A stretch of 22,500 nt of DNA from Glandiceps talaboti (GCF_964340395.1 NC_135563.1:15747151-15769650); one strand, 5' to 3'; shown: positions 9,893 to 21,224, numbered from the stretch's first letter. Made by a program: numbers and translations. Notes: generated by a model from the letters alone, not told the origin.

Positions 9893-9981
9893 AGGGCTAT
9901 AGTGCAAATATTGCACCAACTTACCTCTTGCTCCGCTGCAATGGGCAATCGGTTGGTACAATGTATGTACACTATAGCCCT
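9893..9981. mobile_element. 89-bp fold-back element (tiny MITE-like)
   Basis: The ends are inverted repeats: AGGGCTATAGTG (9893-9904) matches the complement of 9970-9981 exactly, and TTGCACCAAC (9911-9920) matches the complement of 9952-9961 at nine of ten positions. The 31-base centre contains TTGC/GCAA words that extend the fold slightly. No clear target-site duplication flanks it. An AG|GTAAGT string on the minus strand at the inner edge of the left arm is read as part of the repeat and not as a splice donor. Confidence 0.72.
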
Positions 9982-10174
9982 TTATTAATTCTCACTTATA
10001 ATGATGTGGTATTGCAATATCAAGTTCAGGATTGTATTTTTTGGTGATACCATTTCCATTGTACAGTCTTTCGTAATCAAATAACATTACATACTCAAAT
10101 TGAATATTATCATTTCATTTGTTCATCTGAACCCTGCTTCGAAATTACACGTAAATACATTTGAAACACAATTA

Positions 10175-10228
10175 GCGACGATTTAGATTCCTGTGATCCG
10201 AATCGTGCTTTCATGAAGAAATCGTCGC
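10175..10228. repeat. Nested hairpin
   Basis: GCGACGATTT (10175-10184) and AAATCGTCGC (10219-10228) are exact 10-base inverted repeats. Inside them GATTC (10186-10190) pairs with GAATC (10200-10204). Confidence 0.6.
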
Positions 10229-11578
<1,350 letters not shown>

Positions 11579-11865
11579 TACATAACAAATGCCATTGTCT
11601 TCGGGTGTTCTATGACATTCAATTTTTTTTATAATGCAAATCATCCAGGTGCCTTTCCCCTATATACAGTCACGTAATACACCTTTTATGATAAATTCAA
11701 TTAATACAGAATAGGGCTATTCAACTGAGTGTAATTGTTATTTTTATGTTTTAAGCAATTTACTTATAGAACACACAGTATTAAAGTTATAACGAAAGAA
11801 CGGTGAATCATCGAACTATTTCAGGAAAACGACCTAAACTCGTATACTTTCGACTTTTAATTGAA

Positions 11866-11982
11866 ATGTTAATTTACCAGGGACGTCCTCGTTTTGAGAA
11901 TAGTTATCAGGGACGTCCTCGGTTTGAGAACAGAGAACACTCAAGAATACAACTCAAGATAAAATCACCTATGTCGATGTAA
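11866..11982 (+). CDS. Small ORF with a tandem 10-residue repeat (speculative)
   Basis: An ATG at 11866 (GAAATGT, A at -3) opens 38 codons to TAA 11980-11982. It begins MLIYQGRPRFENSYQGRPRF: the nine residues YQGRPRFEN occur twice, ten codons apart. The underlying 30-base period repeat (11878-11902 and 11908-11932) differs at only two bases inside the 25-base core, CGT/CGG and AAT/AAC, and both changes are silent in this frame. No signal peptide or dibasic processing pattern is visible, so a neuropeptide precursor is not supported. A recent non-coding tandem duplication with two chance third-position changes is equally possible. Confidence 0.18.
   Translation: MLIYQGRPRFENSYQGRPRFENREHSRIQLKIKSPMSM
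11878..11932 (+). repeat. 30-bp tandem duplication
   Basis: CAGGGACGTCCTCG followed by TTTGAGAA-type sequence occurs twice with a period of 30, differing at two of 25 bases. Each copy contains the palindrome GGACGTCC. Confidence 0.93.
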
Positions 11983-12024
11983 AATAATCGTCACAATATA
12001 TATATAATGTACTTACCATACCGA

Positions 12025-12036
12025 TATTACGTAATA
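12025..12036. promoter_or_regulatory. PAR-bZIP / C/EBP-type palindrome
   Basis: TATTACGTAATA is a perfect 12-base palindrome whose core ATTACGTAAT fits the RTTACGTAAY consensus for PAR-bZIP and NFIL3-type factors. There is no promoter context. Confidence 0.2.
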
Positions 12037-12057
12037 CTTAGATATTATCTCCAAATC

Positions 12058-12185
12058 ATTTGCATTTTCTTCGTTCAGCCAAGGAAAATACTCTTGACTT
12101 AAGAGGCCTTGACATTACGAGTCGCTGGACGAGTAGGGACAACCCCTTAGGCCATGAGTATTTTCTGGCTGAATGAGGACAAATA
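12058..12185. mobile_element. Fold-back element, about 128 bp
   Basis: The left arm (12058-12106) and right arm (about 12143-12185) are imperfect inverted repeats. Shared blocks are ATTTG at the outer ends, (A/G)TTCAGCC near 12074 against GGCTGAAT near 12168, AAAATACTC (12087-12095) against GAGTATTTT, and TAAG-GG-type sequence further in. The centre, around 12117-12134, folds again (ACGAGTC against GACGAGT). The right-arm word GGCTGAATGAGG recurs as GGCTGAACGAGG at 15576-15587, which suggests a dispersed family. It has no coding capacity. Confidence 0.65.
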
Positions 12186-12192
12186 TTGGGGA

Positions 12193-13609
12193 TTAAAGTA
12201 ATTACATCTCCTCAAGAATAATTTATAACAAGTTTGGAAAAACAATTGTGGTTTAGAAGGTTTTGACTAACATTTCGAGCACCACAGGACCAGTACCAGG
12301 GTATTTAACCATATTTTCTGTTCAAAAGCAATAACCTGGCTTGTGCGTGGCACGCTGTTGCTTGTTTATTTATTCATTGTATTTAATAATTTGTTTAGGG
12401 ATTCATATCGCCATTAGAGACTCTTTTGCTAACATAATAAGTGTAAAGTAATACATGTCAACTAAAGAAACGCGTTAGGCTATTTTATTTGGACCGGTAG
12501 TTGCACATGCTTGTCCAACCTATCTAAAATGACAGTTATAATTTTTTCAAGAATATTTCTTCTCAACTCCAAGGGTCTGATAATCCATTTACCAACGTTC
12601 TTTTGGTGTGTATGTTAACTATAACGTTGATGCAAATTAAACAACGGGTCAGTTAAAATGAGGGTTTTAATCGCAAAATAGAGCTCTATAAATAAAGAGT
12701 GTTCTTAAATATAGACATTTCAAAGGCGCATTGTTCTGTTCATTTCCTTTGGGCGTCATGGTCGATTTAGGTGAAATGAACAATCTTTTGTTGAACTGTC
12801 AGAGAGTAAACATGTTTAAGAAGGACTCTAGAATGGCAGTCGAGACTTGAAGTGTCTGTCACGTTTACATTCGTTATTTATATCACATTAAATTAGTTAC
12901 CATTGCGAGATGGGTCAAGTATAATGATAATAGAGATTGGCTTTACTATGGAGACGTTAACTTTTAAAGTAGGTATGGGCTACTCTTAATAAACAGTCCG
13001 TATCTACCTACAGTACCCTGGATTTCATTCCCGTTACACCCGCAGTTCTTTCTCTGATATGTGTGCTTTTGCACCCATCGAGCTTGTCACTAAAGTCTTG
13101 TCGATTTGTTTTCTTGACAAGATCTAAAATGAATAATCTAAATGATAAACTTTTCGTCAAGAACGAATCAGTGAATAGATTAAGAATATGAAATATAGGG
13201 GAATGGTTCTTGTAATCTTTGTAAGACAAAAATACCCCTCCTTTATCTAGTTACATTTCCCCCTTCATAACTATTGCATCACTATTGTTTCAATTTTCTG
13301 ATGTCGTTTGCTTTTAACAGTTTATTTACCAACTGTTACTTTAGTTTGCCATATAACAGGTGTGGTATTAGTGGCATTCATTAAGCATTAGCAGAAAATA
13401 CTATTCTACAGTTATGTTAGCTAACCTGTGACATTTAAAGTTATAAAATAGTAAAGGTTATATGTAAACGCTGGTAAAGGCTTATCTTAGGTAAAATGCC
13501 GTCATTACGTTTACACCATCACACGAATCGTTATTGGCATCGATTCACGTTCATGAAATGATAGCGATGAAACTATCAAACATTTACCCTCTTGGTCCGC
13601 GTGAGCGCG
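12193..13609. other. Unassigned sequence
   Basis: No gene is supported. An octamer lies at 12630-12637. Short hairpin arms GAATCG/CGATTC occur near 13525 and 13541. Confidence 0.6.
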
Positions 13610-13620
13610 AAGATGGCGGC
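13610..13620 (+). promoter_or_regulatory. YY1-type motif AAGATGGCGGC in a CpG patch
   Basis: AAGATGGCGGC is an exact match to the extended YY1 element, often found just downstream of the transcription start in animal housekeeping genes and often containing the start codon. It follows a CpG-rich patch (CCGCGTGAGCGCG, 13597-13609). The contained ATG reads only MAAL before a stop, so if this is a promoter the motif is not a useful start codon unless splicing intervenes. Confidence 0.3.
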
Positions 13621-15565
13621 ACTTTGAGTTTTAGATGAATTGTCTATTTCATCGGCTATGTAAAGATATGGATTACGGTAAAAAGGAAATGATTTTTTAA
13701 GGACGTTCACATTATAGACAAAGTCATTTAAGGTCCTCAGCTCCAAACAATTTTCAATATTACACCCACTATCTTATATTACCATACAAATTTACATGGT
13801 TCCAAGAGAAATATCAAAACGACCAATTATGTTTCTATCAACTGCTGTGTGTTACCATGGTTATCAAGGAGCAAGGTGCAGAGAATCCAAATCGTGGTTA
13901 TAACCTATATCAAATTTTGTAAGTATTAAGAGATGGCTGTCACAGTTAAATAATGGTTTCAATGATTTACTCAGATTTGAAATGTTCTTCCAGTTCGGTG
14001 GCGTATACCGTCAGAATCTAAGTTGTAGTCCTTAATTTTCTTCCACCGCTGAGCTGGCGACTCCCATCATGCAATGCGACAAATAGCCACTGATCTCTTT
14101 AAATAATATTGAAGTGTGTCGTCTCACACTTCTGTTTGCTTTTTTCGATACTTTAAGCACATGTACAAACCGAGATGGTTATTATCCCGCCATGCTTATT
14201 AGCTCTAAAGATCTGCTTAAGTGCTTTGTGTTCATCATTTTATTAGGAGTGAATGTATGGTGTTTGCGTAACATCGCCTACTTTAGAGAATTTTACTGCT
14301 GAAAAATTAGGCCTAAAAGTCTGTCGAAAGAAAAATGATAAAATTGTTCCAACCGTCCTTCACTGAATTAAGACAGCAATCATCATCTCATCACCAACAA
14401 TTACTTAGTCACGATTTCATGAATTTCATTTTAGCAAATTTTATGTTGCCAACATTCATGAAGTGTATTTTTTTTAAATTTATAGTAAGTTATTACAAGG
14501 TATGATGTATTAAAACAGTAGAGGAAATTGAGACAGAAGGTTAACCATACAGGGGTTTCTTGGTCAATGAACAATTCACTGATGTAAACATGGTAACCCA
14601 ACGCGTTATGATGACCATATTCTTGGATGAAACAAGAAACGGCCCACGCGAGACTGGACAACAGTAATGACTACCCACGCGACGCGGTGGACACACTCTG
14701 GAAGTAATGAAAGTCAATGTTCCTGACCACTTGACAAACATGACCACGCCGACGCAAAGGAAGTTTGCTTAAATTATTCTACCCACAATAACAATAAGTT
14801 TTAATTGCTTTCTGACGTTATCGTCGGCAGTACTTTTATATGTAAATATTTACAATATTTTATTACCTGAAACTTAAATCAGTCATTTCAGACACACTTT
14901 TCATGAATGAAATAGCCAAAACTAGTGCGTTCTCTTCTCTTCTGTTAGTAAATTAGTCATCAAACTTTTGGAAAAGTTCAGTTTTCCTTTCCTTCGTTCG
15001 ATTCAGTTTTTTATTATTTTTCTTACTCACAAACCTATTGCATTGTCAACTTTCATTGAATATAGTATATAGCGATAAATCACACCAGCTTCAAAATGAA
15101 CAAACCATAAAAACAAACAAAACAAACCCTACACATTTCAGAATTACAAATATTCGTAAAATGTCTAGTAAGAATAGGAACTTATAGTATATGGCATTAT
15201 TGTCCTTTCGAGGAAAAAAAGTCTTCAGAATTCGAGAAAAAAAACGACAAAGAAACTTCGGAAAAGGTAGCGAATCTAAAAGTGCAGTTCTCTGGACAAT
15301 TCAAATTGAGACCAAATTAGTCTAGTTCGCATCATTCATACTTTTTCGTTATCTGAATAACTTTATATTGCATAATGCACACTATACTACGAACGCCTAT
15401 AATAATCACCTCACAAACGCAAAATATCAATAAAATACAAACAGATCGAATTATAAAATGCTACTAAAACCCATGAATAGTGGTATTTTTGCCGACCATT
15501 AATACAGTATATAGATGAATGTGCAGGGACAGGCTTCGAATAACATTGAAACGAGGCTACTATAC
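13621..15565. other. Unassigned sequence
   Basis: No gene is supported. X-box-like near matches lie at 13851-13864 and 14584-14597 (one mismatch each). A minus-strand stretch at 14431-14663 has pleasing codon usage but no start and no domain; see the rejected list. Confidence 0.5.
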
Positions 15566-15600
15566 ATGCAGTCGTGGCTGAACGAGGCCAATATGCAGTC
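15566..15600. repeat. GGCTGAACGAGG relic flanked by 8-bp direct repeats
   Basis: ATGCAGTC occurs at 15566-15573 and again at 15593-15600, enclosing GTGGCTGAACGAGGCCAAT. The enclosed word matches the right arm of the fold-back element at 12168 (one change in 12). Eight-base flanking duplications are typical of hAT-type insertion, so this could be a deleted or excised copy; that is inference. Confidence 0.45.
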
Positions 15601-15704
15601 TTGGTTATTACCTATATAAAGACTCTTAAATACCAATGTTAATTATAATCCAGTTTTAAGAAACCAAAAGCTCTATCCTTGGTCACAGGAAAGTACTCAT
15701 TTCG

Positions 15705-15746
15705 GTTTCTATGGCAACCACAGGTCGGTACGTCATTCTGACGTGG
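15705..15746 (+). promoter_or_regulatory. X-box followed by CRE/ATF6-like half-sites
   Basis: GTTTCTATGGCAAC at 15705-15718 matches GTHNYYATRRNAAC exactly. Eleven bases on come TACGTCA (15729-15735) and TGACGTGG (15739-15746), two opposed ATF/CREB-type half-sites. RFX site plus adjacent CRE is the X1-X2 arrangement known from vertebrate SXY promoters. No CCAAT (Y) box at the right distance and no start site was found. Confidence 0.28.
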
Positions 15747-16351
15747 GTAGTGACTTGAAGTTTTACTCAACGACTTTCATTCATGATATGTTAAACATTA
15801 ACGTGTAGTTGGTGCATTGTATTAAATCAACGTACTACTGCAGTATACTTCTCCGTTGACAGTAGGTTTCTACTCCACTACGGCGTCGGAAACGAGCTAA
15901 ATGTCCAGATTACTCGAATATGTTTAGCTGACGAAAAATCACTCCATATACATATTACTGAAGTGAGTATTAGCCTTAATATTTTTTGATACTGAAATTT
16001 TTAATATCCCGTTTTCGCATTGAAGATAGATTAATTTTGTTCTAGTTATTTTAATCATTCACAGGACATATTGAATCTTAATAATTCTCTGATCTTTAGA
16101 AAAAAAGCCATGATGTATAATTTCTTTCAAGCTTCAATTCAAGTAATGATAAACATCTTATCCTCTAAGTATATTCGAGAGAACGATGAATTTCAACATG
16201 TATCGTGAATCAAAAATGATATTCTGAAGCCATTGAAAATAGAAAATCCCAAGGGAAAATTGAAACGCCATTCAAAAAAGGCAGTCACGATTTGCGACTT
16301 TACAAGGAAATAGTGGTCTCTGGTCAGTTTGAACATTTATGAATTCCTTAG

Positions 16352-16357
16352 TTTATT
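16352..16357 (-). terminator. Possible polyadenylation signal AATAAA
   Basis: TTTATT on the + strand is AATAAA on the minus strand, about 65 bases after the stop of the candidate exon at 16422-16691. The hexamer is common in AT-rich DNA, so it supports the exon only weakly. Confidence 0.22.
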
Positions 16358-16421
16358 CCTTCTGTCATATATCTTCCTTTCTTTCTTTCGGCATCCTCAA
16401 AGCAGTGACCCAAGGGTGGTG

Positions 16422-16691
16422 TCAAAAATATAGGGCGAATCGTTGATGATCAAAAGCCCATTCACGCCGACGGTTCACCAATATGTCCGGGGGATATTCA
16501 CATACGTTTTTGTCGAACATTGTCAGGTTTGTTCGAGTGTTTGCTAAAGCTATACCTATATCGATGCAGTATTTGTTTATCCATTCGTTCAAGAACTTAA
16601 AAGCATTTGATTTTAATCGATTCGGTGTGGGAGTGCATTGTACTGTGTGATATCTGTATGTCTTTTGCAGCAACCGTGTTCGGATGTCTTT
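16422..16691 (-). CDS. Candidate terminal exon of an unrecognised minus-strand gene
   Basis: The minus frame is open for 89 codons from just after an in-frame TAG (16692-16694) to TGA at 16422-16424. It has no ATG near its beginning, so it would be an exon or a relic and not a whole gene. Segments include FKFLNEWINKYCIDIGIALA and NRRREWAFDHQRFALYF at the end; the composition is balanced and protein-like. A minus-strand AATAAA lies at 16357-16352, about 65 bases beyond the stop, a normal place for a polyadenylation signal. No good acceptor was found on this strand between about 16640 and 16700, which is the main weakness. An overlapping + strand alternative exists: a good acceptor (TCTTTTGCAG, ending 16670) opens a frame to TAG at 16790-16792. 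At most one is likely real. Confidence 0.28.
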   Translation of the reverse strand, partial: KDIRTRLLQKTYRYHTVQCTPTPNRLKSNAFKFLNEWINKYCIDIGIALANTRTNLTMFDKNVCEYPPDILVNRRREWAFDHQRFALYF

Positions 16692-16792
16692 CTATCAATT
16701 TCAAACACGGGATGGAAAACACGGTTTTTTTATATTCCGACCTCACTCAAAATAGGTCTATAGTACCGCTTGCCATTCCTCTAGTGGGGTAG

Positions 16793-17495
16793 AAGGTTTG
16801 TCTTGCAATACCTGGTTATGATCAAATTTTCAAAAAGATTTCTGTGTTTGGCAGGTAAAGAATGTTCAGCAAAGGTAATCAACCCAGTCATAATATCTAA
16901 ATTCAGTACATGTAATTAAGAGCAGAGATTTGTTGAGCCGTGTTGAAGATTTTTTTGATTTTCCGTCTATAGCTTGATGTCGAAATGTAGGCTAACAAAT
17001 GAAAACTAATCTGTTCATGGCGGGGGAAAATTCGCACTGCGAAGGGTACAATGTCTTTTTATCACCTTTAATTACTGAATTAACATCTACAAATAGAAAT
17101 AACAGAGTAACTGAATGTCCATTTTATCTTAAATATATCGGGTAATTTATACGTCCATTTCATGATGTAGTTCAAGTGTTAAAAATAATCTCGTTGCAAC
17201 CCTGAACAGACATGAACAATATGGTGGCCATCGACATAAACCTTGTAATTAATTAGTACTGTGTGGCTAATTAAAATGAAGACGATCACGTGGTACCCAC
17301 ACTTCCTGTCCTCTGTTATATTTTGGTGAACAGTTTGGTATCCACGTCATGTATGTTTGAAAATAGCTAGCCTTTTATAGTTTTGTACATCGTGTACGTA
17401 CCTCGTCGATAAAATCATGCGATGGTAAATGTTGGGTATTTTTTTAAAAAGGAAGTCAAAGATCTTCAATCACAGAGAGAGAGACATTGACAACG
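16793..17495. other. Unassigned sequence
   Basis: No gene or repeat is supported between the candidate exon region and the compound microsatellite. Confidence 0.6.
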
Positions 17496-17642
17496 ATACA
17501 TACATACATACATACATACATACATACATACATACATACATACATACATACATACATACATACATACAGTACATACATACATACATACATACATACATAC
17601 ATACATACATACATACATACATACACACAGACAAACAAACAC

Positions 17643-17684
<42 letters not shown>

Positions 17685-17723
17685 CTACATACACAGACCT
17701 ACATACAACCAACCAGCCTATCC

Positions 17724-17764
<41 letters not shown>
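17496..17764 (+). repeat. Compound (ACAT)n-(ACAG)n microsatellite
   Basis: ACAT units run from 17496 to 17625 with one interruption (ACAGTACAT, about 17566). A CA/CAAA-rich spacer leads to ACAG units at 17641-17684. A 14-base tandem duplication starting AGACCTACATACA (about 17681-17708) and a CCAACCAG spacer precede a second ACAG-type array at 17723-17764. Apparent frames on both strands are repeat artefacts. Confidence 0.98.
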
Positions 17765-17765
<1 letters not shown>

Positions 17766-20198
17766 CGAAATGGACGCTCACATAGAGACAGTATTGGAGA
17801 GGCGAAGGAATATAATAAGGTAGATGGTCACAGTGATAATTCAATTTTTTCGCTGTAATCGGCTTCGAACACAACAATTATTCAAATTCCAATTAGATTT
17901 GAAGAATAATTAAGTGACCATGATATCAAGTAAAAATTTCAATACGTTCAAATTAATATATTACGGGAAGTCACGGCTGGTTTTAAATAAACAGTGATTT
18001 GATTTATTGTTATTTGCGTATTGGCTTATTTAGTATATCAAACAAGTGTAATAACGTCGAACGTTCACATTCCAACTGAGTGAATGTGTTGAAATATTTC
18101 AGTACGTGTGTGAATTAACGCAATTGCCACTGGAATATATTGAGTTTAACTCTAACTCTAACAGTCAAGTGTAAACTCTGTATTATGTACGTCATGTTCA
18201 ACTGTCAACATCCAACTTAGACTTAGTCACTAATAAACTAAAAACTGGTCGTTGGTGGGCATATTATAAGTAAACTTCAACGATCAACATTTATTTGTAT
18301 ACTCAGATAACCTTTGCTTGAAAGACATGAATTTGAACTTGCGTAAAAGGTGATCCAAACGTATTTGAAGTTGAAGTTGTCGTTGTTTAGAAATTGTTGT
18401 TGGCGAGTAAAGTTATAATGATAACATATAAACACATCATCAGTCATCACATACAGAATCAATCGTACAGCATAGTATGGAGTAACACTTAATTACTTTC
18501 CGATCGTTATTCATTGTACGATATTTTTACGTCGGTCAAGAGATATATTTTCTGTTAAAGTAGTTCATAAAATTACCAGATGTTTTTTGCGTAGAGTAAC
18601 TGTAACGTTATTTTTTTTAAATATCTGACATGTTTGCCTATCATCTGTGGATAGTTTTGAGTTTGTTGGTCCCCATTTTTCATCACTACTTTTAATATGT
18701 TTTCTAACAGCAAGGATTGGGCACTGATAAGAAACCACCATTGCAGGTTCATCAAGTACCAAAATTGAATACTTATTGAAACGTGTGTTTTGTTCAAAAA
18801 TATTTATCTAATTTGTAAAATAAACAACAGGAAAAGAAAAACAACAAGCACAGTTTTAACATAGATAATCCTCAAAAGCTATACTTTTGTGCATGATTAA
18901 CACGTTCATGTATAAAAAGGACATCTTCATGTAATAGTATGGGTGACTGTCATGCATTACACATCAACACTTATTGTGTGTATCTATAAAAATACATTAT
19001 ACAATTTCGAGCCAACGTCCTTCGAGTTTCAAACGTTCGTCCCACATCATAGAGTATAGCACAGAATCCAGGCGATTTTTAGGGATTTTTAATTTTGATT
19101 TCCCCTGCTAGGAAAACCCCCCATCCTCGTGGATTCCAGACTACATAGAGTATTGTATCCAATTCTTCTGACAAGCTGTACAATTATTATTAAGTTCAGT
19201 AATAGTTGTAGAAATATATTAAAGTTAGTCAAAATCACAGCCACCTATTAACTATGGGAACATCCTGATCGCGAAGACATTAAACTGAAAAAAACCCTTT
19301 TCATAGCATGTCAGTTATTATACTTGTACTTGACATGGTGACTCTGAAAATTGATGTTCATTATCCTTGAATAAAGAGAATTGCTTTGAATCCAGATTGT
19401 TTTCCCTGCACTCAATGTCACACTGTTTCTGTCCGCTGGGAGATGTTTGCGATTATCTCAGCGGGTGAGTTCTACATGCAGTCAATCGTATAGGCTTTTA
19501 TATCATATCTGTGTTTGCATTGTGGTTTTGAGGGATGAAGAGGGGAGTCTGATAGAAATATTGTGAGGCAAATTTCACAACATCATATTTCTTTTCTGTT
19601 CGCAAGTGAGTTTTTTTTTATCATGATGTAAAAGGGAAATGTACAATCAGCTTTAAAGCCGCTCACTACATTTTCAAAAAAACATTACTATGGAGAGACA
19701 AAACGTAATCCGTGTAATGTGGACCAACAATATAATTAAAATTCATAGACTTTCAATTTAACGGCTGAGAACATAAATGAAGCTATTCATGGATGCCATG
19801 GCAACCACGAATCCTCTCAGTGTCGCACCAGGAAGGAATGTTTTAGTCGAACATTGGGTGTGTGAAAAATGGGGCCTATAATGGGCAGACACGTCATTCG
19901 GGTGAAAATTTCCCCAAAGATTACAACATCAAAATGTAGCTCAACAAGTAAATAATAAGATCTACATAATTATTCAGAATCACATGCAAAAACCCACCTG
20001 AGATCTGTACTTTTCTTAAAATATCTTCTCCTACATTTTCATAATAATTTGCCATCAGAAAATCTTCCAATATATTTATATATTTTAAACCAAACACACA
20101 AATATCTTTATAAAAATGACAAGATATTCAACAAAATTATGATAAAATCTATTTTCAACAGACATCGTTAAGTGTAGTAGATAGATGAACCGCCAATG
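17765..20198. other. Unassigned sequence
   Basis: No gene is supported. Noted items are a hairpin and exon-like stretch at 19396-19464 (see findings), an X-box near match at 19792-19805, and a TATAAAAA word near 18911. Frames of up to 74 codons here look like chance. Confidence 0.5.
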
Positions 20199-20207
20199 TT
20201 TCCCGCC
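20199..20207 (-). promoter_or_regulatory. E2F-type motif
   Basis: TTTCCCGCC is an exact E2F-type site (GGCGGGAAA on the minus strand). A second exact copy, in opposite orientation, lies at 21004-21012. Confidence 0.25.
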
Positions 20208-20524
20208 TAAATATAAGTTTCAACAAGCACTTCGATTCATTTTGGTCAACTCGGATGTAATTATTACACATTTATCAAACTTAATGTAGAAAATATTATT
20301 TCTAAATATACATTTCGTTAAGCCGACAGTTTAAAGAGTTCAAAGGTCGCAGCTCAATTGAGAATTTAATTACATTGTTCTGCTTCTAATTTTTCATGAT
20401 TTAATGCAGGGATTTAATGCACGGTGGTCAAACTCTAGGCAAACCCCAAGGGTCTGTCAATTACAGCGGTAGTTACAGTTTATGTGACAATGATTATAAG
20501 TGGATAGTATAGTTGAATTTCAAT

Positions 20525-20598
20525 CGGTCTCCGAGGGCTCCTAGAATAGAAATCATCACCCACTAATTCAAGCAATACATGGTAGCTAGGGGAGACCG
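20525..20598. repeat. 74-bp hairpin
   Basis: CGGTCTCC (20525-20532) and GGAGACCG (20591-20598) are exact inverted repeats. CCTAG (20540-20544) pairs with CTAGG (20586-20590), leaving a seven-base bulge on the left arm and a loop of about 41 bases. Confidence 0.6.
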
Positions 20599-20950
20599 CT
20601 TTCGTTTGACAATAGATGAGAGCTCCCACTGTGCTGTCGTTGCAAGCTAATTATTGAGTTTGTGCCATAATAGAAATATATTGAAAAAATGCAGTGAATA
20701 TTTTGTTCGCATCTGGTTTTGACATTTGATATCAATCTTAGATTACAATAACTATTCAGATTCATATGTAGTACAACCTAATGTATTGGAAATATTTCCC
20801 TTCACGCTAATCATATTTATAACAATCTGAATTTAAATTTATTCAAACAAGATCCTGTATTTTATTTATTTATGTACATATTTATTTTACATTTTCTCTC
20901 TCGAAAAACAAGGTGCCACAGTTGGTACTAAATCAATGGCCAGCAATGTG

Positions 20951-21066
20951 TATAAAAGTATTGATAGTTTCCATGGCAATCAGGTATCCGCTTCCTTATT
21001 TTGGGCGGGAAATGACTCACTACGACAATGGGTTTGGTATTCGATTTCTGTCGCCTTGTGACGTAA
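20951..21066 (+). promoter_or_regulatory. Possible promoter: TATA, X-box-like, E2F, AP-1, CRE-like cluster
   Basis: Within 116 bases there are TATAAAAG (20951-20958), GTTTCCATGGCAAT (20967-20980, one mismatch to the X-box), GGCGGGAAA (21004-21012, exact E2F type), TGACTCA (21013-21019, exact AP-1, abutting the E2F site) and TGACGTAA (21059-21066, CRE/C/EBP-like). A TATA box would place a start near 20980. A + frame covers the region (20913-21146, 77 codons, first codon GTG) and a donor-like GTAAGA lies at 21062, so a coding exon is an alternative reading. Each motif is individually common; only the clustering is suggestive. Confidence 0.27.
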
Positions 21067-21224
21067 GAATTCGTCTAGTTCAATTTCCAAATATTACCCA
21101 ATGTAGACATAGTTCCGTTCCAAACTTGAAAAAAAAATCATACTAAGTGCCAAAAATATTGGTACATTCGTACTTTGGCTCCCCAGCACAGAAATAGGTC
21201 CTACATGGTATGTAATACTGAAAC

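Noticed and set aside
9914-9921. Perfect AG|GTAAGT donor on the minus strand
   Set aside because: It lies at the inner edge of the inverted repeat 9893-9981, and no open exon precedes it.
14431-14663. Minus-strand stretch reading WAVSCFIQEYGHHNALGYHV and onward, with pyrimidine-rich third positions
   Set aside because: No ATG start. A possible acceptor near 14700 puts a stop in this frame, and no family was recognised. Two other frames are also partly open, so codon look alone is not enough.
17429-17877. Frames across the compound ACAT/ACAG array
   Set aside because: They are microsatellite translations without flanking coding sequence.
18150-18165. CTAACT-type short repeat resembling telomeric DNA
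   Set aside because: There are only two or three units and they are not the animal TTAGGG motif.
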